Part shown: in pieces, positions 10,795 to 18,367 of the stretch | How the letters are laid out: the number at the start of each line of letters is the position of its first letter | Position numbering within the stretch: position 1 is the stretch's first letter | NCBI RefSeq assembly: GCF_000372445.1 | Contig: NZ_AQUY01000001.1 | Coordinates: 810,823 to 874,822, forward strand | DNA from: Corynebacterium ulceribovis DSM 45146 | Lineage (GTDB): Bacteria > Actinomycetota > Actinomycetes > Mycobacteriales > Mycobacteriaceae | Length of the DNA stretch: 64,000 nucleotides | Direction: 5' to 3' | Position numbers and translations under genes: made by a program | Notes under the pieces: generated by a model | Database searches by the model: none | What the model was told of the DNA's origin: nothing | What the model saw: only the letters and a program-made list of their open reading frames with translations

Positions 10795-11850
10795 ATGCAC
10801 GTGCCCTTGTCCATCTGGATTATTTCCGCGATTGTGGTGGTCGGTTTCATCACTTTCGACTTCTATTCCCATGTGCGCACACCGCACGAACCGTCACTCA
10901 AAGAAGCGGGCTACTGGACGCTGTTCTATGTCGTGATGGCCGGGATCTTCGGTACGTTCCTGTACTTCTACTGGGGACATGACCGTGGCATTGAATTCTT
11001 CTCCGGCTATGTCACCGAAAAGGCGCTCTCCGTCGACAACCTCTTTGTCTTCGCGCTGATCATTGGCACCTTCAAAATCCCACGGAAGTACCAGCAGAAG
11101 GTGCTGCTGCTGGGCATTGCGATGGCGCTGGTGTTCCGCACCGTATTCATTGTCGCTGGCGCCGCGGTGATTACTGCTTGGTCTGATGTCTTCTACCTGT
11201 TCGGTATTTTCCTGCTGTACACCGCAGTGAAAACCATCATCGACGAAGTCAAGGATGAGCCAGATCCAGACCCGAAGGACATGGCGGTCATCAAGGTACT
11301 GCGCAAAGCCGTCCCAATTTCGGACAATTACGACAAGGACCGGCTGCTCACCCGCATCAACGGCAAGCGTTACTTCACACCGTTGGCGGTCGCACTGGTG
11401 TCCATTGGCTTCGTTGACTTGATGTTTGCCTTTGACTCCATCCCGGCTATTTATGGCCTGACGAGCGAGCCATACATTGTGTTCACTGCAAACGCCTTGG
11501 CGCTGATGGGGCTGCGCCAAATGTACTTCCTGCTGGATGGTCTGTTGGACCGCCTGATTTACCTGGCGTGGGGCTTGGGCGCCATCTTGGCGTTCATTGG
11601 TGCCAAGCTGATTCTGCACGCGCTGCATGAGAACAACCTGCCGTTCATTAATGGCGGCGAGAATGTGGCGGTGCCGGAGATTTCCACGTGGGTGTCCCTG
11701 GCCTTCATCGTGGTGACGCTCGCGGTGACCGTGGTTGCTTCCTGGCTGAAGAATATGCGGGATAAGAGCCAAGGCGCGGTGCCAGTGCCATGGTCGGATG
11801 CGCTGAATGTTCACGACGGCGCTGACGGCAAGGAAAACAACGCGGGTTAG
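10795..11850 (+). CDS. terC: TerC-family integral membrane protein under riboswitch control (probable Mn2+ exporter)
   Basis: A 351-residue polytopic membrane protein of the TerC/Alx family, with about eight hydrophobic segments. It carries the family motifs SVDNLFVFALIIGTF near residues 73-87 and FVDLMFAFDSIPAIYG near 200-215, whose acidic residues lie within the membrane. Family members act in manganese or calcium export and in metal loading of secreted proteins; tellurium resistance is the historic name. The ATG at 10795 follows the riboswitch hairpin with GGAGG 7 bases upstream. An upstream in-frame ATG at 10768 would begin inside that hairpin and is rejected. Control by a manganese-type riboswitch supports Mn2+ homeostasis as the role. 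Confidence 0.9.
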   Translation: MHVPLSIWIISAIVVVGFITFDFYSHVRTPHEPSLKEAGYWTLFYVVMAGIFGTFLYFYWGHDRGIEFFSGYVTEKALSVDNLFVFALIIGTFKIPRKYQQKVLLLGIAMALVFRTVFIVAGAAVITAWSDVFYLFGIFLLYTAVKTIIDEVKDEPDPDPKDMAVIKVLRKAVPISDNYDKDRLLTRINGKRYFTPLAVALVSIGFVDLMFAFDSIPAIYGLTSEPYIVFTANALALMGLRQMYFLLDGLLDRLIYLAWGLGAILAFIGAKLILHALHENNLPFINGGENVAVPEISTWVSLAFIVVTLAVTVVASWLKNMRDKSQGAVPVPWSDALNVHDGADGKENNAG

Positions 11851-11859
11851 ACTGGCTAC

Positions 11860-12420
11860 GTGACCAAATCTGAATCCACCGTCTCTGCTTGGAACGTGCC
11901 GAATGCCCTGACCGTTTTCCGGATCCTGGGTGTTCCGGTGTTCTTGTGGCTGCTACTGAGCCACGGTGGGGAAGACACGACATTCCGCTGGTGGGCATTG
12001 GGCGTGTTCACGCTGCTTATGGCCACCGACAAGTTAGACGGCGACCTTGCCCGCAAGTACAACCTGATTACCAACTTCGGCAAAATCGCGGACCCGATTG
12101 CGGACAAAGCATTGATGATCGGCGCATTGGTTGGGCTGAACATTATCCAGGTGCTGCCATGGTGGGTGACGGTCATCATTGTGATCCGCGAGCTAGGTAT
12201 CACCATCTGGCGCATGTTTATGCTGCGCCGCGGCAAGGTTGTGCCTGCGTCTAAGGGCGGCAAGCTGAAAACCACGACGCAGACGTTGGCGGTGTTCTTG
12301 TTCATTCTGCCGATTGCCGGTTGGGTCACCACTGTCGCCTGGGTAGTGATGATTGCCGCGCTGATTATTACGGTCGTTACCGGTATTCAGTACCTGCTGG
12401 ATGCCCGAAAGTTGGCATGA
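11860..12420 (+). CDS. pgsA: CDP-diacylglycerol-glycerol-3-phosphate 3-phosphatidyltransferase
   Basis: A 186-residue membrane enzyme of the CDP-alcohol phosphatidyltransferase family. It contains the signature D-x2-D-G-x2-A-R-x8-G-x3-D-x3-D (DKLDGDLARKY through GKIADPIAD, about residues 50-79) and several hydrophobic helices. PgsA makes phosphatidylglycerophosphate, the precursor of phosphatidylglycerol and cardiolipin. The GTG start has no ribosome binding site; TAGACT ends 6 bases ahead of it, which fits a leaderless transcript starting at the end of terC. It overlaps cinA by ATGA. The pgsA-cinA-clgR order is standard in corynebacteria; another family member (for example a PgsA2-type enzyme) cannot be fully ruled out. 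Confidence 0.9.
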   Translation: MTKSESTVSAWNVPNALTVFRILGVPVFLWLLLSHGGEDTTFRWWALGVFTLLMATDKLDGDLARKYNLITNFGKIADPIADKALMIGALVGLNIIQVLPWWVTVIIVIRELGITIWRMFMLRRGKVVPASKGGKLKTTTQTLAVFLFILPIAGWVTTVAWVVMIAALIITVVTGIQYLLDARKLA

Positions 12421-12953
12421 GTAGTTCTTTCGCTGTTCCAGATGCCTCCGTTGTTTCCCGCCTTGTGCGCATCCTTTTGGAGCGCGGGCTCACTATTGCG
12501 GCTGCTGAATCCCTCACGGCCGGCAAGTTTATGGCCACGCTCGCAGATGTCCCCGGCACGTCCGGGACGCTACGCGGTGGGTTTGTCGCCTACGCCACAG
12601 ATTTAAAAGCGGAGCTTGTTGACGTTCCGGAGGATGTGTTGGCGACCGATGGTCCTGTGGCGGAGTCCACAGCAATGTATTTGGCACTCGGGGCGCAGCA
12701 GCGCTGCAGCGCGGACATTGGTGTGGGACTGACCGGAGTTGCTGGACCAACGGAACAGGATGGCCACCCTGTGGGCGAAGTCTGGCTGGGCTTCGCGTTA
12801 CCTGGCCAAGAACCCGTGGCTGAACGGCATCAGTTCGCTGGTTCGCGTGCGCAAATCCGTAAACAAGCGGTTGCCGCGGCGGTATCCTCGCTAGTAGCCC
12901 GGCTCGGGAACAAAAGTGGTTCCTCGGACGTTGGACAGAGTAATGGGAAATAA
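12417..12953 (+). CDS. cinA: CinA C-terminal family protein (nicotinamide-nucleotide amidase)
   Basis: A 178-residue protein matching the C-terminal (PncC) domain of CinA, which deamidates nicotinamide mononucleotide in pyridine nucleotide recycling. Visible motifs are AAAESLTAG (residues 27-35), a GTSGTLRGGFVAYATDLK segment and GVGLTGVAGPTEQDGHPVGEV, the conserved core of the amidase. The N-terminal molybdopterin-like domain of long CinA proteins is absent, as is common in this group. The ATG overlaps the pgsA stop (ATGA), so translation is likely coupled. A stress-type promoter for clgR lies inside its last 50 bases. Confidence 0.9.
   Translation: MSSSFAVPDASVVSRLVRILLERGLTIAAAESLTAGKFMATLADVPGTSGTLRGGFVAYATDLKAELVDVPEDVLATDGPVAESTAMYLALGAQQRCSADIGVGLTGVAGPTEQDGHPVGEVWLGFALPGQEPVAERHQFAGSRAQIRKQAVAAAVSSLVARLGNKSGSSDVGQSNGK
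12906..12932 (+). promoter_or_regulatory. ECF-sigma (SigH/SigE-type) promoter for clgR
   Basis: GGGAAC (12906-12911), a 17-base spacer, and CGTT (12929-12932) match the actinobacterial SigH/SigE consensus and lie inside the cinA 3' end. RNA would begin near 12940, just ahead of clgR. An identical arrangement precedes sigB. SigH control of clgR is known in C. glutamicum. Confidence 0.7.
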
Positions 12954-12957
12954 ATCA

Positions 12958-13296
12958 ATGGTTTTAACTGCACCGCAACCGCGTATTCCGGATTCGCCGG
13001 CGCTGTTGGCTCGGGAGCCTGAGCCACTGCTGCGCGAAGCCTTGGGGGAGGCCCTGCGGTCCCGTCGTGCTGCGTCGGGTTCCTCGCTTCGCGATATTTC
13101 TGAGCTCGCGGCTATCAGCCCGGGTTATCTGTCGGAGTTGGAGCGGGGACGCAAGGAAGTGTCCTCGGAATTGCTCGCTTCGATTTGCTCGGCGTTGGAT
13201 GTCACGGTCTCCGATGTTGTGCTTGACGCTGCCAGTAGCATGGCGTTGTCTGCTGCTGCGGATGAGCTTGCTGCAGCATGTTCAACCCGCGGGTAA
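12958..13296 (+). CDS. clgR: ClgR-type XRE transcriptional activator of protease and stress genes
   Basis: A 112-residue regulator with a Cro/XRE helix-turn-helix at about residues 30-85 (LGEALRSRRAASGSSLRDIS, then SPGYLSELERGRKEVSSELL), the hallmark of ClgR. ClgR activates clpP/clpC and other stress genes in actinobacteria and is itself a Clp substrate; the Ala-rich C-terminus (ELAAACSTRG) could be a degradation signal, which is inference. I chose ATG 12958 with GGGA 9 bases upstream; ATG 12943 is in frame and would be nearly leaderless from the ECF-type promoter. pspA follows, as in mycobacteria where ClgR controls the pspA operon. Confidence 0.88.
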   Translation: MVLTAPQPRIPDSPALLAREPEPLLREALGEALRSRRAASGSSLRDISELAAISPGYLSELERGRKEVSSELLASICSALDVTVSDVVLDAASSMALSAAADELAAACSTRG

Positions 13297-13364
13297 GTTA
13301 AGCTCAGTAACGCGCAATAAATTCTTTTACACAATAGATGCTGAAGGAAGGCTCTGGAATAACC

Positions 13365-14192
13365 ATGGCGAACCCGTTTGTTAAAGCTTGGAAGTACCTG
13401 ATGGCGCTGTTCGACTCGAAGATCGAGGAGAACGCCGACCCGAAGGTACAGATTAAGCAAGCTATCGAGGATGCCCAGCGCCAGCACCAGGAGCTCTCTC
13501 AGCAGGCCGCAGCTGTCATCGGTAACCAGCACCAGCTGGAGATGCGCTTGACCCGTCAGCTGGCGGATATTGAAAAGACGCAGAGCAACACCCGTCAGGC
13601 ACTGGAATTGGCTGACAAGGCTCGTGCCGAAGGCGACGAAGCGAAGGCTGTCGAATACGAAAACGCTGCGGAAGCCTTTGCTGCACAGCTGGTGACTGCG
13701 GAACAGTCTGTTGAAGACTTGAAGGCAATGCACGACCAGTCGCTGCAGCAGGCCGCACAGGCCCGCAAGGCCGTCGAGCGCAACTCGGTGGCACTGCAGC
13801 AGAAGGTTGCCGAGCAGACCAAGCTGCTGTCGCAGTTGGAGCAGGCGAAGATGCAGGAGAAGGTCTCCGAGTCGCTGAAGTCGATGAACGAGCTGTCCTC
13901 CGGCTCCACTCCTAACCTGGATCAGGTTCGGGACAAGATTGAGCGTCGCTACGCGAACGCCTTGGGCCAGGCAGAACTAGCACAGAACTCCGTTCAGGGT
14001 CGTATGGCTGAGGTCGAGTTCGCTGGTGTGCAGCTGGCTGGTCACTCTCGCCTGGAGCAGATTCGCGCTCAGATGAACCAGGACAAAGCAATTGAATCGG
14101 GAACTTCGCACCAGGGCCAGCTGAACCCAGGCACCGGCGCGCAGACCAACCCAGAAGTTGCCGCTAAGCTGCGCGAACTGCGCGGCCAGTAA
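13365..14192 (+). CDS. pspA: PspA/IM30 family envelope-stress protein
   Basis: A 275-residue, highly charged and largely coiled-coil protein with the PspA/Vipp1 opening ([19 protein letters not shown]) and heptad-rich helices through about residue 230. Such proteins assemble on the inner face of the membrane and protect it from stress. The C-terminal 40 residues are Gly/Gln/Asn-rich and probably disordered. A GGA 6 bases ahead of the ATG is a modest ribosome binding site. Its position right behind clgR matches the clgR-pspA stress module of mycobacteria and corynebacteria, so ClgR control is likely. It converges on bioN across a 41-base gap containing a terminator hairpin. Confidence 0.9.
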   Translation: MANPFVKAWKYLMALFDSKIEENADPKVQIKQAIEDAQRQHQELSQQAAAVIGNQHQLEMRLTRQLADIEKTQSNTRQALELADKARAEGDEAKAVEYENAAEAFAAQLVTAEQSVEDLKAMHDQSLQQAAQARKAVERNSVALQQKVAEQTKLLSQLEQAKMQEKVSESLKSMNELSSGSTPNLDQVRDKIERRYANALGQAELAQNSVQGRMAEVEFAGVQLAGHSRLEQIRAQMNQDKAIESGTSHQGQLNPGTGAQTNPEVAAKLRELRGQ

Positions 14193-14195
14193 GCA

Positions 14196-14223
14196 CAAAA
14201 ATGCATGGCTGCCAGCGCAGCCA
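14196..14223 (-). terminator. Terminator of the bioYMN operon
   Basis: On the minus strand TGGCTGC, a 4-base loop and GCAGCCA make a perfect 7-bp hairpin (14206-14223), followed after TGCA by five T. On the plus strand there is no T run, so it mainly serves bioN. Confidence 0.6.
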
Positions 14224-14233
14224 CACCGATGGC

Positions 14234-14842
14234 CTAGTCACCCACACCACGGGCGGCTAGGCCATCAGCCATATTTCGGGCCCGATTAATTGTCCGAACG
14301 ATAACTGGCACTCCGAAAGCCAGCACAGACATCCCCAAGCCGCGGGCCTTCCGGGCATCGCGGACATCAAGCACAGTCTGGAGCTGCAACGGAATCATCC
14401 GCAGCGTCAGCGACAAAGTCAGCACAATCGTGTCCACCGGCACGCCAATCTTCCGGGTAGGGGCGAGGACTGCTTCGAGTGCGTCCATCATGTCGCTGAC
14501 TTTCGTAGTCAGCGTCAACAGCGTCGCCGCGACCACTGACGCCAGCACGGTAATAGTCGTAATCAGCCCCTGCTCCCACTTGCCATAAAAAGCCTGAATG
14601 ATGGCAATGAACATGAGGAAAGGTAAGGCAGGCAGGAGCTGCCCTAACGCCACCCGCCAAGGAATCCGCGCAACACCGTACCCTAGGCCCGAAAAGGCCA
14701 GCACTCCGAGCGCCGGCCCCAATCCGTCAATAAGCACGGTGATGGCGATAATGAACAGCACAACCGCAATCATTTTCCAGCCAGGCCGGGTGCGGTGAAT
14801 GATGGACGTACCGGGAACGTAGAGGCCAAGGGTGAGGTTCAT
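14234..14842 (-). CDS. bioN: Biotin ECF transporter transmembrane (T) component
   Basis: A 202-residue polytopic protein of the EcfT/CbiQ family, with four or five hydrophobic segments and the C-terminal Ala-Arg-Gly coupling motifs (DARKARGLG near residues 167-175 and GLAARGVGD at the end) that contact the ATPases. It is the third gene of a bioY-bioM-bioN operon and overlaps bioM by ATGA. With BioM and the substrate binder BioY it forms an energy-coupling-factor importer for biotin. Corynebacteria generally cannot make biotin and need this uptake system. Confidence 0.92.
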   Translation of the reverse strand: MNLTLGLYVPGTSIIHRTRPGWKMIAVVLFIIAITVLIDGLGPALGVLAFSGLGYGVARIPWRVALGQLLPALPFLMFIAIIQAFYGKWEQGLITTITVLASVVAATLLTLTTKVSDMMDALEAVLAPTRKIGVPVDTIVLTLSLTLRMIPLQLQTVLDVRDARKARGLGMSVLAFGVPVIVRTINRARNMADGLAARGVGD

Positions 14843-15534
14843 GCCAGCGGTTCCTGCAGCATTCGGGCGGTGTAGTCGGCGACGACGTCGGCCGGGGTGC
14901 CGTCTGCCACAATGTGGCCGTCGTCGATGCAGAGCACGCGGTCGAAGCCGTCAAGCAAGTCCAAGTCATGGGTGACGACGACAAGTTGCTGGTCCAACTG
15001 CTGCAATGTGTGCGCAATCATTCGGCGATTGCGCAGGTCAAGCAGGGTAGTGGGTTCATCGGCGACGATGATATCTGGCTCCAGCACCAACACCGCGGCC
15101 AGCGCCAACAACTGCTTTTGCCCACCGGAAAGCGTGTGCGGCGACTGGTCCGCCTGATTCTCCAACCCGAACCGGTTCAAGACCTCCTGCACCTTCTGCT
15201 TTCGGACGTCTTTTGGCAGTTTGGTCTGGCGCAGGGAGAAGTCAATGTCTTCGGCGACAGTCGGCATCACAATTTGGTTGTCCGCATCAGAAAAGATGAA
15301 CCCCACCTTTTTACGGACCTGTTTGCCATGCTTTGCGACGGATAGGTCGTCGACGGAAACAGAACCAGAGGTCGGGTCAGTCAGGCCATTGATAAGGCGC
15401 ATAAATGTCGACTTGCCGCCGCCATTCGGGCCGATGATGCCAATGCGACGCTCCGTGAGTGTGCAACAGATGTCGCGAAGGACTGGGGCACCCTGAAAAG
15501 ACTTGCTGACGTGGTCGAAGACGATGCTGGGCAT
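14839..15534 (-). CDS. bioM: Biotin ECF transporter ATPase (A) component
   Basis: A 231-residue ABC ATPase with Walker A GPNGGGKST (about residues 35-43), signature LSGGQKQ (about 138), Walker B DIIVADEPTT (about 158) and the switch histidine in VVTHDLD (about 192). Gene order BioY-BioM-BioN marks it as the biotin ECF ATPase. It starts 6 bases after the bioY stop and overlaps bioN, so the three are one transcription and translation unit. Confidence 0.93.
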   Translation of the reverse strand: MPSIVFDHVSKSFQGAPVLRDICCTLTERRIGIIGPNGGGKSTFMRLINGLTDPTSGSVSVDDLSVAKHGKQVRKKVGFIFSDADNQIVMPTVAEDIDFSLRQTKLPKDVRKQKVQEVLNRFGLENQADQSPHTLSGGQKQLLALAAVLVLEPDIIVADEPTTLLDLRNRRMIAHTLQQLDQQLVVVTHDLDLLDGFDRVLCIDDGHIVADGTPADVVADYTARMLQEPLA

Positions 15535-15540
15535 GACGGG

Positions 15541-16107
15541 CTAGTTCTTTGGGGTGCGTAGGTCGGGGACGGCGGCAAGGACTGCGACGGCAGTCAGAGC
15601 TGCAGCAACTGCTTTCAGCGTGTCGCCGAGGGCGAAAGGCAGGTTGGTGAACCAGAAGGCCTGCCAGAAGCCCATGTCGAATCGGAATGTGAGCCATACT
15701 GCGCCGCAGAAGTACTGAACGATGGCGGCAAGCAGACCAGCGGCGATGAATACAGTGATCTGGATGGGCTTGCTCCGGCCGATGGCGGTAGCGGAGATGA
15801 GACCGGCGACAACGGCGGCGAGGATGTAGCCGACGAGGTAGCCGGTGGTTGGGCCAGGCAGTGCCGATAGGGTGGTACGCCAGCCCGCGAGAACAGGAAT
15901 TCCGACGAGGCCGAGGACGAGGACCGTGACGATGGCGAGGGCGCCGCGCTTCCAGCCGAGGATGAACGCGGCAAGGAGGATGCCCATATTTTGCAGGACG
16001 ATGGGGACGCCGGCGGCACCCACTGGGATGGAGACTGCGCCGAGGGCAATGATGAGTGCGGCGAAGGCTGCGACCAGCGCGATGCCGGTGACCGTGTTTT
16101 GTTTCAT
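15541..16107 (-). CDS. bioY: Biotin transporter substrate-binding (S) protein BioY
   Basis: A 188-residue membrane protein with six hydrophobic segments. It carries BioY family features: the early LGAVSIPVGAAGVPIVLQN segment (about residues 22-40), LLAAFILGWKRG, the glycine-rich LPGPTTGYLVGYI (about 83-95) and the FCGAVWLTF motif. It is the high-affinity biotin binder of the ECF importer. There is no ribosome binding site; TAGTTT ends 6 bases ahead of the ATG on the minus strand, so the transcript is probably leaderless. A BioQ-type palindrome lies just upstream, over the expected -35 region, which suggests biotin-responsive repression. Confidence 0.93.
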   Translation of the reverse strand: MKQNTVTGIALVAAFAALIIALGAVSIPVGAAGVPIVLQNMGILLAAFILGWKRGALAIVTVLVLGLVGIPVLAGWRTTLSALPGPTTGYLVGYILAAVVAGLISATAIGRSKPIQITVFIAAGLLAAIVQYFCGAVWLTFRFDMGFWQAFWFTNLPFALGDTLKAVAAALTAVAVLAAVPDLRTPKN

Positions 16108-16130
16108 GGCACCAAACTATCGCACAGTCT

Positions 16131-16143
16131 TGAACGGTGTTCA
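16131..16143 (-). promoter_or_regulatory. BioQ-type operator upstream of bioYMN
   Basis: TGAACGGTGTTCA is a perfect TGAAC-N3-GTTCA palindrome, 24-36 bases ahead of the bioY start. It closely matches the TGAAC-N3-GTTAC operator reported for the TetR-type repressor BioQ in C. glutamicum. It overlaps the -35 region expected for the TAGTTT -10 element at 16114-16119. No bioQ gene is in the window. Confidence 0.7.
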
Positions 16144-16171
16144 TTCAGGTCGGTGCATTACGCTAGGCGCT

Positions 16172-16384
16172 ATGGCAATGACCCTGACGAAGTTCCACAA
16201 ACTAGTTCGCGACGAATTCGGCGACACGAAAGGCGCCTACCTGCTGGATACTCACGTGCTGGTAGACCTTGGGCAGAGCCCCAGCGAAGCGATTGAAGCT
16301 GGTGCGGACTTGCGAAGAGTATGGGAGCTGCTCTGTATGGACTTTGATGTGCCGGAAGAACGACGCTTGGGCGTAGATGAATAA
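16172..16384 (+). CDS. DUF3046 small protein upstream of recA
   Basis: A 70-residue protein with the DUF3046 pattern: KFHKLVRDEFGDTKGAYLL (residues 6-24), LGQSPSEAIEAG and a WELLCMDFDVPEERR C-terminus. The family has no known function but nearly always sits just upstream of recA in actinobacteria, as here. Two in-frame ATGs (16172 and 16178) are possible; neither has a strong ribosome binding site. It may share an SOS context by location, but the recA promoter and LexA box lie after its stop. Confidence 0.8.
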   Translation: MAMTLTKFHKLVRDEFGDTKGAYLLDTHVLVDLGQSPSEAIEAGADLRRVWELLCMDFDVPEERRLGVDE

Positions 16385-16398
16385 GACGGCGTGTCGGA

Positions 16399-16428
16399 TT
16401 GGGAATCGAACAGTGGTTCGACTATCCT
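16399..16428 (+). promoter_or_regulatory. recA promoter with LexA (SOS) box in the spacer
   Basis: TTGGGA (16399-16404) and TATCCT (16423-16428) are 18 bases apart. A perfect SOS palindrome, TCGAACAGTGGTTCGA, sits at 16406-16421, entirely between the two hexamers, so bound LexA would block polymerase directly. RNA would start near 16435, giving a leader of about 175 bases before the recA GTG. Confidence 0.88.
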
Positions 16429-16610
16429 GCAAAGAGTAATCCGAACGATAAGGCATGATGTCCCCAGGTTGATTTTCGGCGTGAGGGAACCCACCAGCAG
16501 GCGGCAACGTCCAAAGCTGCGTGGAGACTTTAACTAACACACACAACGAACCTGACATCACCGATAGTTCTGACAACGCACGTCCCGACCAAGACATGAA
16601 TGGAGTTCAA

Positions 16611-17717
16611 GTGGCAACGAAAAAGAAAGCCGCAACAGCAGCGAACAACAATGAGCGGCTAAAAGCACTTGACTTTGCATTAACCAAGATTGAAAAGGAC
16701 TTCGGCAAGGGTGCCATTATGCGCCTGGGCGATGATGACCGCCCACCAATTAGTGCTATCTCCTCCGGCAACATTGCCATTGACGTAGCTCTTGGTATTG
16801 GCGGATTCCCGCGCGGCCGTATTGTTGAGATTTACGGCCCGGAATCCTCCGGTAAAACCACCGTTGCATTGCACGCGATTGCGTCAGCGCAGCGCACCGG
16901 CGGCATTGCCGCCTTTATCGACGCGGAACATGCGCTCGATCCGGAATATGCGCGTGCACTCGGGGTAGACACTGACAATCTGCTGGTTGCACAGCCAGAT
17001 ACTGGTGAACAAGCCCTAGAAATCGCCGACATGCTGGTGCGCTCTGGCGCCATCGACATTATTGTCATTGACTCCGTCGCTGCACTGACGCCGAAAGCTG
17101 AGATTGAAGGCGAAATGGGGGACTCCCATGTGGGTCTGCAGGCCCGTCTGATGAGCCAAGCGCTGCGTAAAATGACCGGTGCGCTGCACCAGACTGGCAC
17201 CACCGCTATCTTCATTAACCAGCTGCGTGAAAAAATCGGTGTGATGTTCGGGTCCCCAGAGACCACCACCGGTGGTAAAGCCCTGAAGTTCTACTCTTCC
17301 GTTCGTTGCGACGTGCGCCGCATTCAGACCCTGAAAGACGGTGCCGACGCCGTGGGTAACCGCACCAAGCTCAAAGTCGTGAAGAACAAGGTGTCGCCAC
17401 CGTTTAAGATTGCCGAATTCGACATCGTGTACGGCGAAGGCATTTCCCGAGAAGGCTCCATCATCGATATGGGTGTCGATAACGGCTTGATCCGCAAGTC
17501 TGGCTCCTGGTTCACCTATGAAGGTGAGCAGCTCGGACAGGGTAAGGAAAAAGCCCGAAACTTCCTGAAGGAAAACCCAGACCTCGCAGCAAAGCTAGAA
17601 GAGCTGCTGAAGGAAAAACTCGGGGTTGGCCCATACGCGAAGAAGAATGCCGAAGCTGCAGCTGACGATCCAGCGGATGTAGTGCCGGATATCGACTTCG
17701 CCGACGAGGACGAGTAG
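16611..17717 (+). CDS. recA: Recombinase A
   Basis: RecA forms filaments on single-stranded DNA, catalyses strand exchange and triggers LexA self-cleavage. The 368-residue protein has Walker A GPESSGKT (about residues 74-81), the IDAEHALD segment, Walker B IIVIDSV (about 147) and the [16 protein letters not shown] loops, with an acidic C-terminus. I chose GTG 16611, whose product begins with the family-like MATKKK and has GGAG 5 bases upstream. The frame is open back to a GTG at 16521, which would add 30 residues unlike RecA; that start lacks a binding site. recX follows after 3 bases and the promoter carries a LexA box. Confidence 0.96.
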   Translation: MATKKKAATAANNNERLKALDFALTKIEKDFGKGAIMRLGDDDRPPISAISSGNIAIDVALGIGGFPRGRIVEIYGPESSGKTTVALHAIASAQRTGGIAAFIDAEHALDPEYARALGVDTDNLLVAQPDTGEQALEIADMLVRSGAIDIIVIDSVAALTPKAEIEGEMGDSHVGLQARLMSQALRKMTGALHQTGTTAIFINQLREKIGVMFGSPETTTGGKALKFYSSVRCDVRRIQTLKDGADAVGNRTKLKVVKNKVSPPFKIAEFDIVYGEGISREGSIIDMGVDNGLIRKSGSWFTYEGEQLGQGKEKARNFLKENPDLAAKLEELLKEKLGVGPYAKKNAEAAADDPADVVPDIDFADEDE

Positions 17718-17720
17718 TCC

Positions 17721-18335
17721 ATGGCCGTACCGAACTCGGACCGAATCGACCGACTCCGGGCGGCCATCGAAAGCATCGCTGCTGGCGACAGCAGCGACCC
17801 GCTCGGTCGTGCAAAAGAAGAAGCCAAAGCGCCGATTAAAGCCCGTGCGCTGCGGCTGCTCGACCAGCGAGCCCGCTCCACCAGCGAACTCACCGACCGG
17901 CTGCGCCGCGCACTACCCGACACACCCGAAGAACTGATTGACGAAGTAGTTGCAGACCTAGAACGAGCCAACCTGCTCGACGACGCCTACTTTGCTCGGG
18001 AATGGGTACGGCAACGCCACCAGCGCCGCGGAAAATCCCGAGCCGCGCTGAACCAAGAACTGGTACGCAAAGGCGTCGCGACGCGGCATAGGGAAGAAGC
18101 GCTGGCACAGATCACGGCTGATGATGAAGAAAGCCGCGCCCGCGACATCGTCGAAAAGAAGGCACGCGCGCTGAAAGTACCGCCAGCAGACCGGCATGAA
18201 TACGACAAAGAGCTGCGCCGACTGCTCGGTATGTTGGCCCGGCGCGGATTCCCCGGCGGCATGAGCATGCCGGTGGCACGGCAAGCTTTAGATGAACGAA
18301 TTGCGCAGCTACGTGCCGATAGCGCAGGGATTTAG
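17721..18335 (+). CDS. recX: Regulatory protein RecX
   Basis: A 204-residue, helix-rich, highly charged protein with RecX repeats ([20 protein letters not shown] at about residues 40-59, then [18 protein letters not shown]). RecX binds RecA filaments and limits their growth and coprotease activity. It starts 3 bases after recA and is surely co-transcribed with it under LexA control. An N-terminal region of about 40 residues precedes the RecX core. Confidence 0.92.
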   Translation: MAVPNSDRIDRLRAAIESIAAGDSSDPLGRAKEEAKAPIKARALRLLDQRARSTSELTDRLRRALPDTPEELIDEVVADLERANLLDDAYFAREWVRQRHQRRGKSRAALNQELVRKGVATRHREEALAQITADDEESRARDIVEKKARALKVPPADRHEYDKELRRLLGMLARRGFPGGMSMPVARQALDERIAQLRADSAGI

Positions 18336-18354
18336 CCCGCCGGTGGGGAAGCGA

Positions 18355-18360
18355 TAGGAT
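18355..18360 (+). promoter_or_regulatory. Likely -10 element for a leaderless miaB transcript
   Basis: TAGGAT ends exactly 7 bases before the miaB GTG at 18368, and no ribosome binding site lies between them. Confidence 0.45.
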
Positions 18361-18367
18361 TCAACAC

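Noticed and set aside
16521..16610. A longer N-terminus for RecA starting at GTG 16521
   Set aside because: The extra 30 residues are unlike RecA, and GTG 16611 has a GGAG site and family-like start.
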